From: Paenibacillaceae bacterium
Lineage (GTDB): Bacteria > Bacillota > Bacilli > Paenibacillales > NBRC-103111
Assembly (NCBI GenBank): GCA_029256185.1
Contig: JAQSYI010000018.1
Coordinates: 59,629 to 123,628 of the forward strand
DNA length: 64,000 bases
Direction of reading: 5' to 3'
Shown here piece after piece: positions 49,657 through 57,857 of the stretch (positions are counted from its first letter, which is position 1; every line of letters starts with the position of its first letter). The notes under the pieces were generated by a model, which was not told where the DNA came from, ran no database searches, and saw only the letters and a program-made list of their open reading frames with translations. The position numbers were made by a program, and so were the translations under genes.

Positions 49657-49911
49657 ATGAAGCCGGCTGGTGTAGTTCGCAAAGTGGACCAATTGGGTCG
49701 TATCGTATTGCCTAAATCATTGCGCAAAAGATATCAAATGAACGAAGGGGACCCGGTTGAGATCCTGGTTCAAGGCGATCATATTATTTTGGAAAGATTC
49801 CGTCCCAGATGCGTATTTTGCGCTTCCATGGAAGAAGTAACGGATTTCAAGGAAAAACAAATTTGCGCCAATTGTTTGCGGGAAATGAACCTTTTGCTGA
49901 AAAAAGCTTAG
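49657..49911 (+). CDS. AbrB-family transition-state regulator with Cys-rich tail
   Basis: This 84-residue DNA-binding protein has the swapped-hairpin AbrB/SpoVT domain at 1-50 (GVVRKVDQLGRIVLPKSLRKRY, GDPVEILVQGDHIILERF). A C-terminal CVFCASMEE...KQICANCLREM follows, giving two CxxC pairs about 18 residues apart that look like a zinc ribbon. AbrB itself has only one Cys at this place. AGGAGGGGAG precedes ATG 49657. Such proteins control the shift from growth to stationary phase or sporulation. Confidence 0.9.
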   Translation: MKPAGVVRKVDQLGRIVLPKSLRKRYQMNEGDPVEILVQGDHIILERFRPRCVFCASMEEVTDFKEKQICANCLREMNLLLKKA

Positions 49912-49934
49912 GAAACAGCCTGTTATCAAATACA

Positions 49935-49983
49935 AAAGCATCACAGCCGGAACGAATTGTATCCGGTTGCGATGCTTTTTATT
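49935..49983. terminator. Terminator between AbrB-like and glycosidase genes
   Basis: AAAAGCATCACAGCCGGA pairs with TCCGGTTGCGATGCTTTT around a 10-base loop; ends in T on the plus strand and A-run on the other side. Confidence 0.85.
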
Positions 49984-49993
49984 TGTGGAGGCT

Positions 49994-51064
49994 TTATTTA
50001 AAGAATACGAAGTGGGTGGGCATGGCCCTCATCCGCCCATCGGATGGCTGGTTAACCACTTCATTGCCCCACACCAGAGTAGAGGAGCCTCCACCGTCCA
50101 GGTTGTACGCGTCTTGTACTCCCAGCGTCTGCAGTTTGTCCTGTAGTTCAGCCAGGGATGCACCGGAGCTTCCCCGGTCATCGGAGCCGTTGGTAACGAT
50201 AAACAGGATCTGATTATTGCGGAAGTTGCCCACTACGGTACGGGCTGCCCGGTAGGGGCTGGTCATCCATTTCACAGGGATGGTCTGCTTCTTGCCCTCT
50301 TGCAGCAGAATGGGGGTAAAGGATGCCCCGAATTGGGGATTCAGCTTGTCCAACTGGTCTTGGCGGTCGAACTTCCCGCCAATCAACTGGCGGTCTCCGT
50401 TCATGCCGACAAACACCAAGTCCCCGGACGGGAAGAAGCCATAGACGTACTTGCCGTTCTGGATGGTATTGCCGGTAGGATAACGCTTGCCGTTGGCATC
50501 GGCGAATCCTCCTGCATTGACACCGGCAATGGCCCCCAGACGGTTGGCGGCCGCCAGAGTGGTCTCCGACTTGCCCAGCTTGTCCCCGCCCAGCGCCATC
50601 TTCATCGCTTTGTCGGTCTTAAGCTCAGCCTTAAGGGCGTAACCCCGGTAATTCTGATCCTGAAAGGAATATAGCTTCAAATCGATATTGGCGGAGGCGG
50701 CATGCTTCACCGGCTGGCCAAAGGCGGCTGCAATACGGTTATCGAAAATAAGGGCCGGACGTCCTGTTTGAGCTGTGGCGCGCTCGAGCATGACGGAAAC
50801 ATCCTCTGCGCTTTTGGTGTAGGTATCGAAATATTTCTGGATAGTAGTCTTAATGGAAGAACTGTCTTCGGCAGCCTGTTCCAGTTGCTGCTCCATTGCC
50901 GCCGTTTCTTCTCCCAGTGTGAAGGCCGGAGAATCAAGCTTCAGCAGCTGGGGGATTGCCGGCATCAATTGGGAAGTCTGCACGGTCAGCATCCAGATCA
51001 TCATGCCGAGGAAAGGAGCAGTCGCCATCAGGAATAAGCGGTTGACGGCCTGGTTCGCATTCAT
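49994..51064 (-). CDS. Membrane-anchored phosphodiester glycosidase family protein
   Basis: This 356-residue protein has an N-terminal membrane segment (about 9-28, LFLMATAPFLGMMIWMLTV) and a helical linker. A NAGPA/DUF2233-type domain follows (about 130-356) with IAGVNAGGFADANG, GMNGDRQLIGG, ARTVVGNFRNNQILFIVTNG and the hallmark NLDGGGSSTLVW. In humans this family removes GlcNAc from a phosphodiester; bacterial members are thought to act on envelope glycopolymers. Its start overlaps the stop of the preceding coiled-coil gene by four bases, so the two are coupled. Confidence 0.88.
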   Translation of the reverse strand: MNANQAVNRLFLMATAPFLGMMIWMLTVQTSQLMPAIPQLLKLDSPAFTLGEETAAMEQQLEQAAEDSSSIKTTIQKYFDTYTKSAEDVSVMLERATAQTGRPALIFDNRIAAAFGQPVKHAASANIDLKLYSFQDQNYRGYALKAELKTDKAMKMALGGDKLGKSETTLAAANRLGAIAGVNAGGFADANGKRYPTGNTIQNGKYVYGFFPSGDLVFVGMNGDRQLIGGKFDRQDQLDKLNPQFGASFTPILLQEGKKQTIPVKWMTSPYRAARTVVGNFRNNQILFIVTNGSDDRGSSGASLAELQDKLQTLGVQDAYNLDGGGSSTLVWGNEVVNQPSDGRMRAMPTHFVFFK

Positions 51065-51492
51065 TTGAGCACATCCAGGTTCTTCTCCAGCGCTTCCAGC
51101 TGCTTCTTCACTTCAGCCAGTTGCGTGTAGAGCTGATTGCTGTTGTCCGTTTTGGAATTGGCGCTGTCCTTGGTGAAGGCCAGCAGTTCCGTCAGAGCAT
51201 CTACCTTGCCTTGCAGCTTGGTCATATCGCTCTGCATGCTGGTCCTCAAGTCAGAAAGCTGAGCCTGATAATCCTTCTGAATCACATCGAGTTGGGCCTG
51301 GTTCTCTGCTGAAATGCGGGTGGCGATCTGATCGCGGAGATGGTCGCTGTACGCCTTCGTCCCCCAGACTCCGCCAGCAATCAGGAACACCCACATCAGC
51401 AAAAGAAATTTGTAGGTATGTTTCTTCTTCGTTGCCGCTGATTTTGCGGAGCGGGCGTAGGGTTGTTCCCTGGCCTCCAAGGGCAAGCTCAT
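51061..51492 (-). CDS. Small membrane-anchored coiled-coil protein
   Basis: This 143-residue protein has a basic N-terminus (AATKKKHTYK), one membrane segment (about 30-48, LLLMWVFLIAGGVWGTK) and an external coiled coil (about 60-143) with leucine-spaced heptads ending LEALEKNLDVLK. GAGGTGAAG precedes ATG 51492. It is translationally coupled to the glycosidase and may bind or place it at the membrane. I do not recognise a named family. Confidence 0.75.
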   Translation of the reverse strand: MSLPLEAREQPYARSAKSAATKKKHTYKFLLLMWVFLIAGGVWGTKAYSDHLRDQIATRISAENQAQLDVIQKDYQAQLSDLRTSMQSDMTKLQGKVDALTELLAFTKDSANSKTDNSNQLYTQLAEVKKQLEALEKNLDVLK

Positions 51493-51888
51493 TCGTACTT
51501 CACCTCAAAAACATATTTTCCCGCCGTGCCAGAAGATGGCTATCGGCGGCCTGACCTTTCCTAGTATACCATAGCAGGGAGGGTGGGGCGAGTGTCTGAG
51601 GAAGCATGTTGTCATATCCTGGCGCCGGTTTCCCGCTTAATGTCGGTTGTAGTCTGCTTTCGGATGAAGCGGCGCGGCTCGTCTTGCGGCGATTCGAATA
51701 ATCCGGGATAATCCGAAGAAAAAGCAAGCAAGAACGTGTTAATGACTATCCTCACCGGCAAGCGGCGGATTTCTTGCAGTTCTTCCTTCAATACGCCCTT
51801 TGATTGACATCCCCATCCTGTAAGGCTGTGTTACAATAAGGAAAGATAATAGCAGGCTGTTATCGTAACAGCACGAGGGTGGGAGAAG
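51493..51888. other. Divergent promoter region, coiled-coil/glycosidase operon and MFS gene
   Basis: This 396-base gap carries a TATGGTATACT extended -10 on the minus strand near 51561-51571 for the glycosidase operon. On the plus strand it carries a TGTTACAAT extended -10 (51829-51837) with operator-like dyads for the MFS gene. I see no small gene in between. Confidence 0.55.
51845..51872 (+). promoter_or_regulatory. Overlapping operator-like dyads at the MFS promoter
   Basis: GATAATAGC-AG-GCTGTTATC (51845-51864, one mismatch) overlaps CTGTTA-TCG-TAACAG (51858-51872, perfect arms). Both lie just after the -10 element TACAAT at 51832-51837, a position where a bound repressor would block transcription. 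Confidence 0.5.
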
Positions 51889-53172
51889 ATGAGCATGGAA
51901 GTTGGATTGCGGAGGATGAGGGAGAATTTACGGTTGCGCAGTGCCGGCAAGCCTCCGGAAAGAAGGCTTGGAGGTGAGGCGAAGCTGTCACTCCTCATTC
52001 ATTTCTTCTTTCAGTTTGGAGCCTCCATGTCGGGGGTGTTCCTTAATCTGTATCTGTGGCGCTTGACAGGGGACTTGTGGATTAACGGCATGTACAACAT
52101 CATCAACTATGCCGTCTCCGCAGCAGCCTTTATGCTGGGGGGCTGGATTGTCAAGAGAACCGACCGGATGTATAGCTACCGTCTTGGATTGCTGCTTATT
52201 TCTCTGTTTTATATCTGTGTAGTGTTCGCCCAGGAACGGGTAGTGGAGTGGTACCCGTTGTTTGCGGTTTTCGGCGGGATTTCCGGAGCATTCTATTGGG
52301 TGGGTTATCTGGTTCTCATGTACGATGTATCGGATGACCGCAACCGGATTCATTATATGGCAATGAACAGCATCTTCTTTACATTGGCGGGCCTTATTGG
52401 CCCTGCCTTGGCCGGACGGATTATCTCGGTGAACGAGGAACTGCACGGCTACATTATCGTATTCGGCATTGCTTTCCTGATGTTTCTGCTTGCGGCGGCG
52501 GGCAGTCTGAAGATCAAGGCCAAGCCGGCCAAGCATAGGACTTATTATATCCGGCATACGTTCCTGATCATGAGAAGAGAGTCGAACTGGTCCAGGGCGC
52601 TATGGGGCTTTATGACGCTGGGGCTGCTCCAGGGCATCATGCTGTTCCTGCCCAATATTCTCTTGTACCAGGTGATGCCCCGCGAGGACCATATCGGGTA
52701 TATGAGCGTGCTGTTTTCTTTAATCACGATTGCGATGGGCATGATAATCTCCAAGTACGCCAGGGAATCCATGACCAGGCTGTATCTGTGGATATCGGGT
52801 GCAGGGTTGATTGCCGCTTCTGCCTTGCTCGTGATGGGGCTGCAGTTATGGACCGTCATCTGCTTTATGGTGGTTTACTCCTTCTTTGCCCCTCTGCAGG
52901 GGAATACCATTTCTTCTTATTACTACCGCCTGATAGGCAAGCTGCCGCTCCGGGGGAATTTCCGCGTGGAATCCTTGGTCATCCGCGAGATTTTCCTCAA
53001 TGCCGGGCGGGTCATCTCCATCACGGCTCTGATCACGTTCCTCGATAATGTGGAGGGCAGGCAGCTGGCGTATATTCTTCTTGCGGGGGCGGTTACCCAA
53101 CTGTTGCTTCCCGTGCTTATCCGCGGCAGAAGGGCTGTTGCAGAAGGCGGGAAGAAGAGCTTGAACGGCTGA
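51889..53172 (+). CDS. Major facilitator superfamily transporter
   Basis: This 427-residue membrane protein has about twelve membrane helices and a basic cytoplasmic N-terminus of about 30 residues. The first-loop motif reads GGWIVKRTDRMYSYRLG, a variant of the MFS loop 2-3 motif. The helix pattern resembles the YqgE/YfiS group of Bacillus exporters. ATG 51889 follows GGGTGGGAGAAG. It is monocistronic. The dyads at its promoter suggest an unlinked repressor. Substrate unknown, drug or sugar efflux being possible. Confidence 0.88.
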   Translation: MSMEVGLRRMRENLRLRSAGKPPERRLGGEAKLSLLIHFFFQFGASMSGVFLNLYLWRLTGDLWINGMYNIINYAVSAAAFMLGGWIVKRTDRMYSYRLGLLLISLFYICVVFAQERVVEWYPLFAVFGGISGAFYWVGYLVLMYDVSDDRNRIHYMAMNSIFFTLAGLIGPALAGRIISVNEELHGYIIVFGIAFLMFLLAAAGSLKIKAKPAKHRTYYIRHTFLIMRRESNWSRALWGFMTLGLLQGIMLFLPNILLYQVMPREDHIGYMSVLFSLITIAMGMIISKYARESMTRLYLWISGAGLIAASALLVMGLQLWTVICFMVVYSFFAPLQGNTISSYYYRLIGKLPLRGNFRVESLVIREIFLNAGRVISITALITFLDNVEGRQLAYILLAGAVTQLLLPVLIRGRRAVAEGGKKSLNG

Positions 53173-53207
53173 CGCAATTAGGGGAAAAACTCGTGCTGGA
53201 GTATGTT

Positions 53208-53277
53208 GAAGAGGAGCGGCCGCATCAAGCGGAAGTTTCTGTGATGAGCTCCCCAGGGCAGCTTCCGCTGCCTCTTC
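53208..53277. other. Long imperfect inverted repeat between convergent genes
   Basis: GAAGAGG (53208) pairs with CCTCTTC (53271-53277), and AGCGGAAG (53228-53235) pairs with CTTCCGCT (53262-53269). It may end the MFS and DUF2161 transcripts, though there is no T-run. Confidence 0.45.
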
Positions 53278-53977
53278 ACATGGTTAGCCCCTTCACAATG
53301 GCTTCATACTGCTGCAGCGCCTCCCGGCCTACAGGAGTCAATTCGTAAGTGCCCCGGCCGACTCGGCGGTACCAGCCGTAGAAGTTCTTCTGCATAATGG
53401 AGGCAATCTTGGGACTGCCGGTAATCTCCCGCAGCCGTTTGGTGGTGAGGGGGCCATGGATGCTCAGGGCGTGGGCGCAGCGGAGCGCCTTCTCCCGGTA
53501 AGCCGTGATCAGCTTCTGCCTGCTGCTGCCCCCTGTGTTGTAGTCGGCGGAACGCTCGCGGAATTCGGTGAGCAGTCCCATGGTGCGTTTCGCCGTTTTG
53601 CGGGGGATATAGGAATCGGGATCGCAATGAAGCAGCACCACCGGCTTCTTCGTCTTATAGAAGGATACGGTAAGGAGTCCGAGACCCAGCCTGCGGCAGA
53701 GGCGGACCAGATCGTTCCAGGAGAGGCCGTGCGGAGCCTTGCCCTTGGTATTCATCTCCACTGCCACATAGACCCGGTCGGTGGTGCGGAGCCGGTCCAG
53801 CCCCTGGATCAACAACGGGATATTAAAGGTGCGCTTTAGCTCGACTATGACCGGCTCCTCGCCTTCGCGCAGCGCCACCAGGTCGCAATGCCGGACCTCG
53901 CCGCGGACCTCGTAGCCCTGGGCTTCGAAGTAGGCTTTGATTGGTCCGTACAGCTCTGTTTCCTGCAAGATGGGCAT
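53276..53977 (-). CDS. DUF2161-type PD-(D/E)XK nuclease-like protein
   Basis: This 233-residue protein starts with a helix (ETELYGPIKAYFEAQGYEV) and then shows RHCDLVALREGEEPVIVELKRT. This gives the D...ExK catalytic pattern of PD-(D/E)XK nucleases. Further blocks are TDRVYVAVEM and LGLLTVSF. The C-terminal 80 residues look like a winged helix (HGPLTTKRLREITGSPKIASIMQ, YELTPVGREALQQY). It fits DUF2161, predicted nucleases without known function. ATG 53977 has AAAGGCGTGAT upstream. It is not part of a recognisable restriction or defence set. Confidence 0.8.
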   Translation of the reverse strand: MPILQETELYGPIKAYFEAQGYEVRGEVRHCDLVALREGEEPVIVELKRTFNIPLLIQGLDRLRTTDRVYVAVEMNTKGKAPHGLSWNDLVRLCRRLGLGLLTVSFYKTKKPVVLLHCDPDSYIPRKTAKRTMGLLTEFRERSADYNTGGSSRQKLITAYREKALRCAHALSIHGPLTTKRLREITGSPKIASIMQKNFYGWYRRVGRGTYELTPVGREALQQYEAIVKGLTM

Positions 53978-54070
53978 TCTGTATGATCACGCCTTTGTGG
54001 GGATTGGACTTTTCTGTTAACGGTAAAACAGGTGTTCTCTTTATGATACTTTACTTCCGGCCATCCTACC

Positions 54071-54103
54071 AGCCTGGGGCGCAGCTTGCCTCAGGTTTTT
54101 TTT
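54071..54103 (+). terminator. Intrinsic terminator ahead of the sugar ABC operon
   Basis: CCTGGGGC pairs with GCCTCAGG and is followed by eight T residues. It points rightward but lies between divergent genes, with no gene ending upstream on this strand. The sugar operon promoter is further right at 54151. Confidence 0.75.
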
Positions 54104-54150
54104 GCCCCCAAACAGTGTGAGATAGTGAAAGAACTTGATTCATTGCGCGA

Positions 54151-54179
54151 TTCAAGGAGCCGGACCGCCAGCCTATAAT
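54151..54179 (+). promoter_or_regulatory. Promoter of the carbohydrate ABC locus
   Basis: TTCAAG (54151-54156), 17 bases and a perfect TATAAT (54174-54179) lie 60 bases before the first permease. The weak -35 suggests an activator. Confidence 0.65.
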
Positions 54180-54240
54180 GGAACTACAATAAACTAAATA
54201 AGCGTATAGACGATCGCTTTGACAGGAGTGGAGCCATTAT

Positions 54241-55203
54241 ATGAAAGGTCAAGTGCTGCAGACGACGGACACCGCCGCCTTCAAAAAGAAAAAAAGCAGC
54301 ATCCCGTTTCTGAAGAGATGGGAATCTCCCATTGCCGGGTACCTGTTTTTATCGCCATGGCTATTGGGCTTTATTTTGCTCACATTGGGCCCGATTCTGA
54401 TGTCGCTGTATTATTCCTTCACCAATTATTCCCTTTTGGATGCACCTCATTGGGTGGGGCTGAAAAACTACAGCTATATTATTCAGGAGGATGATACGTT
54501 CCGCACTTCCCTCAAGGTCACTCTGACCTTTGTGGTATTCGCGGTTCCCATCAGGCTGATTGCGGCCTTGCTGGTAGCGATGCTGCTGAACCGGAAAATC
54601 AAAGGGATTTCCTTCTACCGGACGATGATTTATTTCCCCTCTTTGATTGGTACAAGCATCGCCGTATCGATCCTGTGGAAAAACATTTTCAGCCAAAACG
54701 GCTTCATCAACCAGGCGCTTTCGCTGGTCGGCATCCAAGGGAAAGCCTGGATCGCCGATCCCGATACCTCCCTGGGGACTCTGGTGCTCCTGATGGCCTG
54801 GCAGTTCGGCTCGGCCATGATTATTTTCCTGGCGGGGCTCAAGCAGATTCCGACGGATTTGTATGAGGCCTCGTCGGTGGACGGGGCGGGGAAGGTGCGC
54901 CAGTTCTTCAATATTACACTGCCCATGCTGTCGCCGATCCTGCTGTTCAATTTTGTGCAGACGACGATCAATTCCTTCCAGATGTTCACCCAAGCCTTCA
55001 TTATTACCAACGGAGGGCCGGTCAACTCCACTTATGTGTACGTCATGTACCTGTATGAACGGGCCTTTTCCAAATTCCAGATGGGTTATGCGTCCGCGCT
55101 GGCCTGGATGCTGCTTGTGATCATTGCCCTGGCGACTGCCCTCATCTTCGCCACTTCGAAATATTGGGTGTACTATGAGACCCAGGGAGGAAAAGGAAAA
55201 TGA
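54241..55203 (+). CDS. Carbohydrate ABC transporter permease (MalF/UgpA type)
   Basis: This 320-residue permease has six membrane segments (IAGYLFLSPWLLGFILL is the first) and the EAA loop EASSVDGAGKVRQFFNITLPMLSP that docks the ATPase. It belongs to the CUT1 family for oligosaccharide import. ACAGGAGTGG precedes ATG 54241. Its stop overlaps the start of the second permease by four bases. Confidence 0.94.
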   Translation: MKGQVLQTTDTAAFKKKKSSIPFLKRWESPIAGYLFLSPWLLGFILLTLGPILMSLYYSFTNYSLLDAPHWVGLKNYSYIIQEDDTFRTSLKVTLTFVVFAVPIRLIAALLVAMLLNRKIKGISFYRTMIYFPSLIGTSIAVSILWKNIFSQNGFINQALSLVGIQGKAWIADPDTSLGTLVLLMAWQFGSAMIIFLAGLKQIPTDLYEASSVDGAGKVRQFFNITLPMLSPILLFNFVQTTINSFQMFTQAFIITNGGPVNSTYVYVMYLYERAFSKFQMGYASALAWMLLVIIALATALIFATSKYWVYYETQGGKGK

Positions 55204-56039
55204 AAATCAGAAAAAAACTTATTCCTCATCTCGTCCTGCTGGCCGCCAGCGCCGTTATGATGTATCCCGTGTTCTGGTGGCTGGGAGCCTCCTTCAAGAC
55301 CAATGATGAAATGCGCTCGCCGAATCTGTTCCCGAAGGTTTTTCAGTGGTCCAACTATACGGAGGGCTGGGTGTCCGTTCCCAATTACAGCTTCGATGTG
55401 TTTTATGTGAACAATCTGCAGCTGATCGGCGGCGTGCTGTTCACCAGCATTATCTCCTGCAGTCTGGTCGCCTTTGCGTTTGCCCGGCTGGATTTCCCGC
55501 TGCGGAAGGTTTGGTTTGCGGTGCTGCTGGTGACCCTGATGCTGCCTACCCAGGTTACGATTGTGCCCCAATATGTATTATTCAGCAACCTGAATTGGAT
55601 TAACACGTATCTGCCGTTTTATGTGCCCCATATCCTTGCCGGAGGAGTGGGAGGGCCCTTCTTCATTTATCTGCTGGTGCAGTTCATCCGCTCCATTCCG
55701 AAGGATCTGGACGAATCGGCCAAGATGGACGGCTGCTCCTGGTTCGGGATATACTGGCGGATTATCATTCCCTTGACCAGGCCGGCGCTGGTGACGGTTA
55801 TGATCTACTGCTTCCTGTGGAACTGGGACGATTTCTTCGGCCAGCTGCTGTACATCAACTCTGTCGATAAATACACCGTCAATCTGGCGCTCAAGCTGTT
55901 CATCGATTCCCAGGGCACCATCCCGTGGGGACAGATGCTGGCCATGTCGCTGGTTTCCGTGGCGCCGGCGGTCATCATCTTTTTCCTGGCGCAGAAACAT
56001 TTTGTCGAAGGGATTGCTTCAGGCGCGTTAAAAGGGTAG
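55200..56039 (+). CDS. Carbohydrate ABC transporter permease (MalG/UgpE type)
   Basis: This 279-residue permease has six membrane segments and the EAA-type loop ESAKMDGCSWFGIYWRIIIPLTRP. It begins with KIRKKLIPHLVLLAASAVMMYPVFWW and ends FVEGIASGALKG, the normal end of MalG-type proteins. It forms the channel with the upstream permease. No ATP-binding gene is in the locus, so a shared ATPase such as MsmX is expected, as for most CUT1 systems in Bacillales. Confidence 0.94.
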   Translation: MKIRKKLIPHLVLLAASAVMMYPVFWWLGASFKTNDEMRSPNLFPKVFQWSNYTEGWVSVPNYSFDVFYVNNLQLIGGVLFTSIISCSLVAFAFARLDFPLRKVWFAVLLVTLMLPTQVTIVPQYVLFSNLNWINTYLPFYVPHILAGGVGGPFFIYLLVQFIRSIPKDLDESAKMDGCSWFGIYWRIIIPLTRPALVTVMIYCFLWNWDDFFGQLLYINSVDKYTVNLALKLFIDSQGTIPWGQMLAMSLVSVAPAVIIFFLAQKHFVEGIASGALKG

Positions 56040-56125
56040 ATTAATTAAAAAGCGGAAGGCTGCTGCGGATGCCGCGGCTTTCTTTGCTTCCAAGGCTATT
56101 GCCGGGAACAGCGGGAGGGAAGGGA

Positions 56126-57844
56126 ATGCTGCGGAATCCGTTCAAAAATTATCGAATTATCGGCGTTTTTTTCTTCAGCTCTGCCATCGTCATCGCCATC
56201 ATGATCGGCTTGGTCATTGCAGTAAGCTATTCGGGCACCTCCAATCAAATCGCCAAGAATACGTCATACTTTCAGGCGAAGCTCCTAAATGAGCTCAGCA
56301 AGAAGATCAACACCAGCCTGGTGGGCATTGAGCAGACTTCGGGCACTTCAGCCAAAAATCTGGACCTTCTGTACAACAGGCTCCGGGACGGAGACGCCTA
56401 TGAGCGGGTGCGGATCGAGTCGGAGCTCCAGAGCCAGCTCAATTATACGGTATTCGGCATTCCCGTTCTCCAGTCGATTCATGTGTACTCGGATTATCCC
56501 TTTACCTCGGATACCCAGGGGCCTGTCACGTTCTTTCCCATGAGCCAGCTTCATGCGGAAGCCTGGTATGCCGGGATCGTGGATACGGACAGCGCCTGGC
56601 TGGGTGAGCACAAGATTATCAGCAACGGCCGCGAGGAATCGGTCATCAGCTTTGCCCGCAAGGTGCTGAACAACAGCAACCGGTTATACAATCTGATGGT
56701 GTTCAATATCAAGGTGTCCAGCATCAAAGCCCTGGTCTCCTCCGAGGATGACCATACGAACATCGCCATTCTGGACGCGGCGGGCAGGCTCTTGACCCAT
56801 TCCGGCGACGGGGCTTTGCTGCAGCAGGCGTCTGTCTCCTTTCTCGATAAAATGAATGTGCCCGAAGGCTCCTTCCGTTCCGGCGATGAGTTCTATGTCT
56901 GGGCCAAATCCCCCGACGCCCAATGGACTGTATTCGAGGCCAGCTCCTGGAGCGAGATGATGAAGGGCAGCACCAGTATGGCCCAGCTGTTTGCGGTGCT
57001 GGGCGTTACTACGATTGTGCTGGTTTTTATGCTGACGCTGTTTTTGTCCAGGCGGTTCATGAAGCCCATGAACCAACTGCTGCGGGCCATGGGGCAGTAC
57101 TCTCCCGGCGAGGAGCAGGAGGTGCCCAGCGACTACAGCAATGAATTCGGCAAGCTGTTCCAAGGGTACCGCAAGCTGACGGAGCGGATTGAGGATCTGT
57201 ACGTGTCGCTTCACGAGCAGCATGAGCGGCAGCGGAAGGCGGAGCTGAAATCGCTGCAGATGATGATCAATCCCCACTTTCTGTACAACACCATGGATCA
57301 GATCAACTGGTTTGCCATCGAAGCGGGGCAGCATAAGATCAGCAGCATGCTGTCCCAGGTGGCCGGCATGTTCCGGCTGGCTCTCTCCAACACGGACAGT
57401 CTGGTGACGGTGAACGAGGAGATCAGCCATATTGAGGCGTACCTCAAATTTCAGCAGGTGCGCTGGGAGGACAGGCTGGTCTATTCCCTTGACGTCCGGG
57501 AGGAAGCGGCAAGCTGTCTGATGCCGAAAATTTTCCTTCAGCCCTTTATTGAGAACGCGTTTATGCACGGCTTCCATGGGGTGCCGGAGGCGGAGATACA
57601 CGTAAGCATCCGCAGCGAGGAGGATTGGCTGCATGTGAGCATCGCCGACAACGGAAGAGGCTTGAGTCCCGATTGGAGCAGCAAGCCCCGCAAGCGGGGC
57701 GGATACGGGCTGCGCAATGTGAGGGAGCGGCTGGAGGCGCTGTTTGGCGATAAATTCAAGCTTGAATTGAACAACAGGCCGGAGGGCGGGGTCCGGGTGA
57801 CTGTCCATTTTCCCACTTCCGGGAAGCCGGAGCATATAACCTAG
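56126..57844 (+). CDS. YesM-type sensor histidine kinase
   Basis: This 572-residue kinase has two membrane segments (about 12-35 and 285-307) around a large external sensor domain of about 250 residues. HAMP follows, then the His_kinase box QMMINPHFLYNTMDQINW with the phospho-His, and the HATPase domain (FIENAFMHGF, IADNGRGLSPDW, GGYGLRNVRERLEALFG). It belongs to the LytS/YesM group that usually reads sugars outside the cell. ATG 56126 follows GGGAGGGAAGGG; an ATG at 56069 is not supported. It acts with the regulator 13 bases downstream. Confidence 0.94.
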   Translation: MLRNPFKNYRIIGVFFFSSAIVIAIMIGLVIAVSYSGTSNQIAKNTSYFQAKLLNELSKKINTSLVGIEQTSGTSAKNLDLLYNRLRDGDAYERVRIESELQSQLNYTVFGIPVLQSIHVYSDYPFTSDTQGPVTFFPMSQLHAEAWYAGIVDTDSAWLGEHKIISNGREESVISFARKVLNNSNRLYNLMVFNIKVSSIKALVSSEDDHTNIAILDAAGRLLTHSGDGALLQQASVSFLDKMNVPEGSFRSGDEFYVWAKSPDAQWTVFEASSWSEMMKGSTSMAQLFAVLGVTTIVLVFMLTLFLSRRFMKPMNQLLRAMGQYSPGEEQEVPSDYSNEFGKLFQGYRKLTERIEDLYVSLHEQHERQRKAELKSLQMMINPHFLYNTMDQINWFAIEAGQHKISSMLSQVAGMFRLALSNTDSLVTVNEEISHIEAYLKFQQVRWEDRLVYSLDVREEAASCLMPKIFLQPFIENAFMHGFHGVPEAEIHVSIRSEEDWLHVSIADNGRGLSPDWSSKPRKRGGYGLRNVRERLEALFGDKFKLELNNRPEGGVRVTVHFPTSGKPEHIT

Positions 57845-57857
57845 AGGGGGGTCCGCA

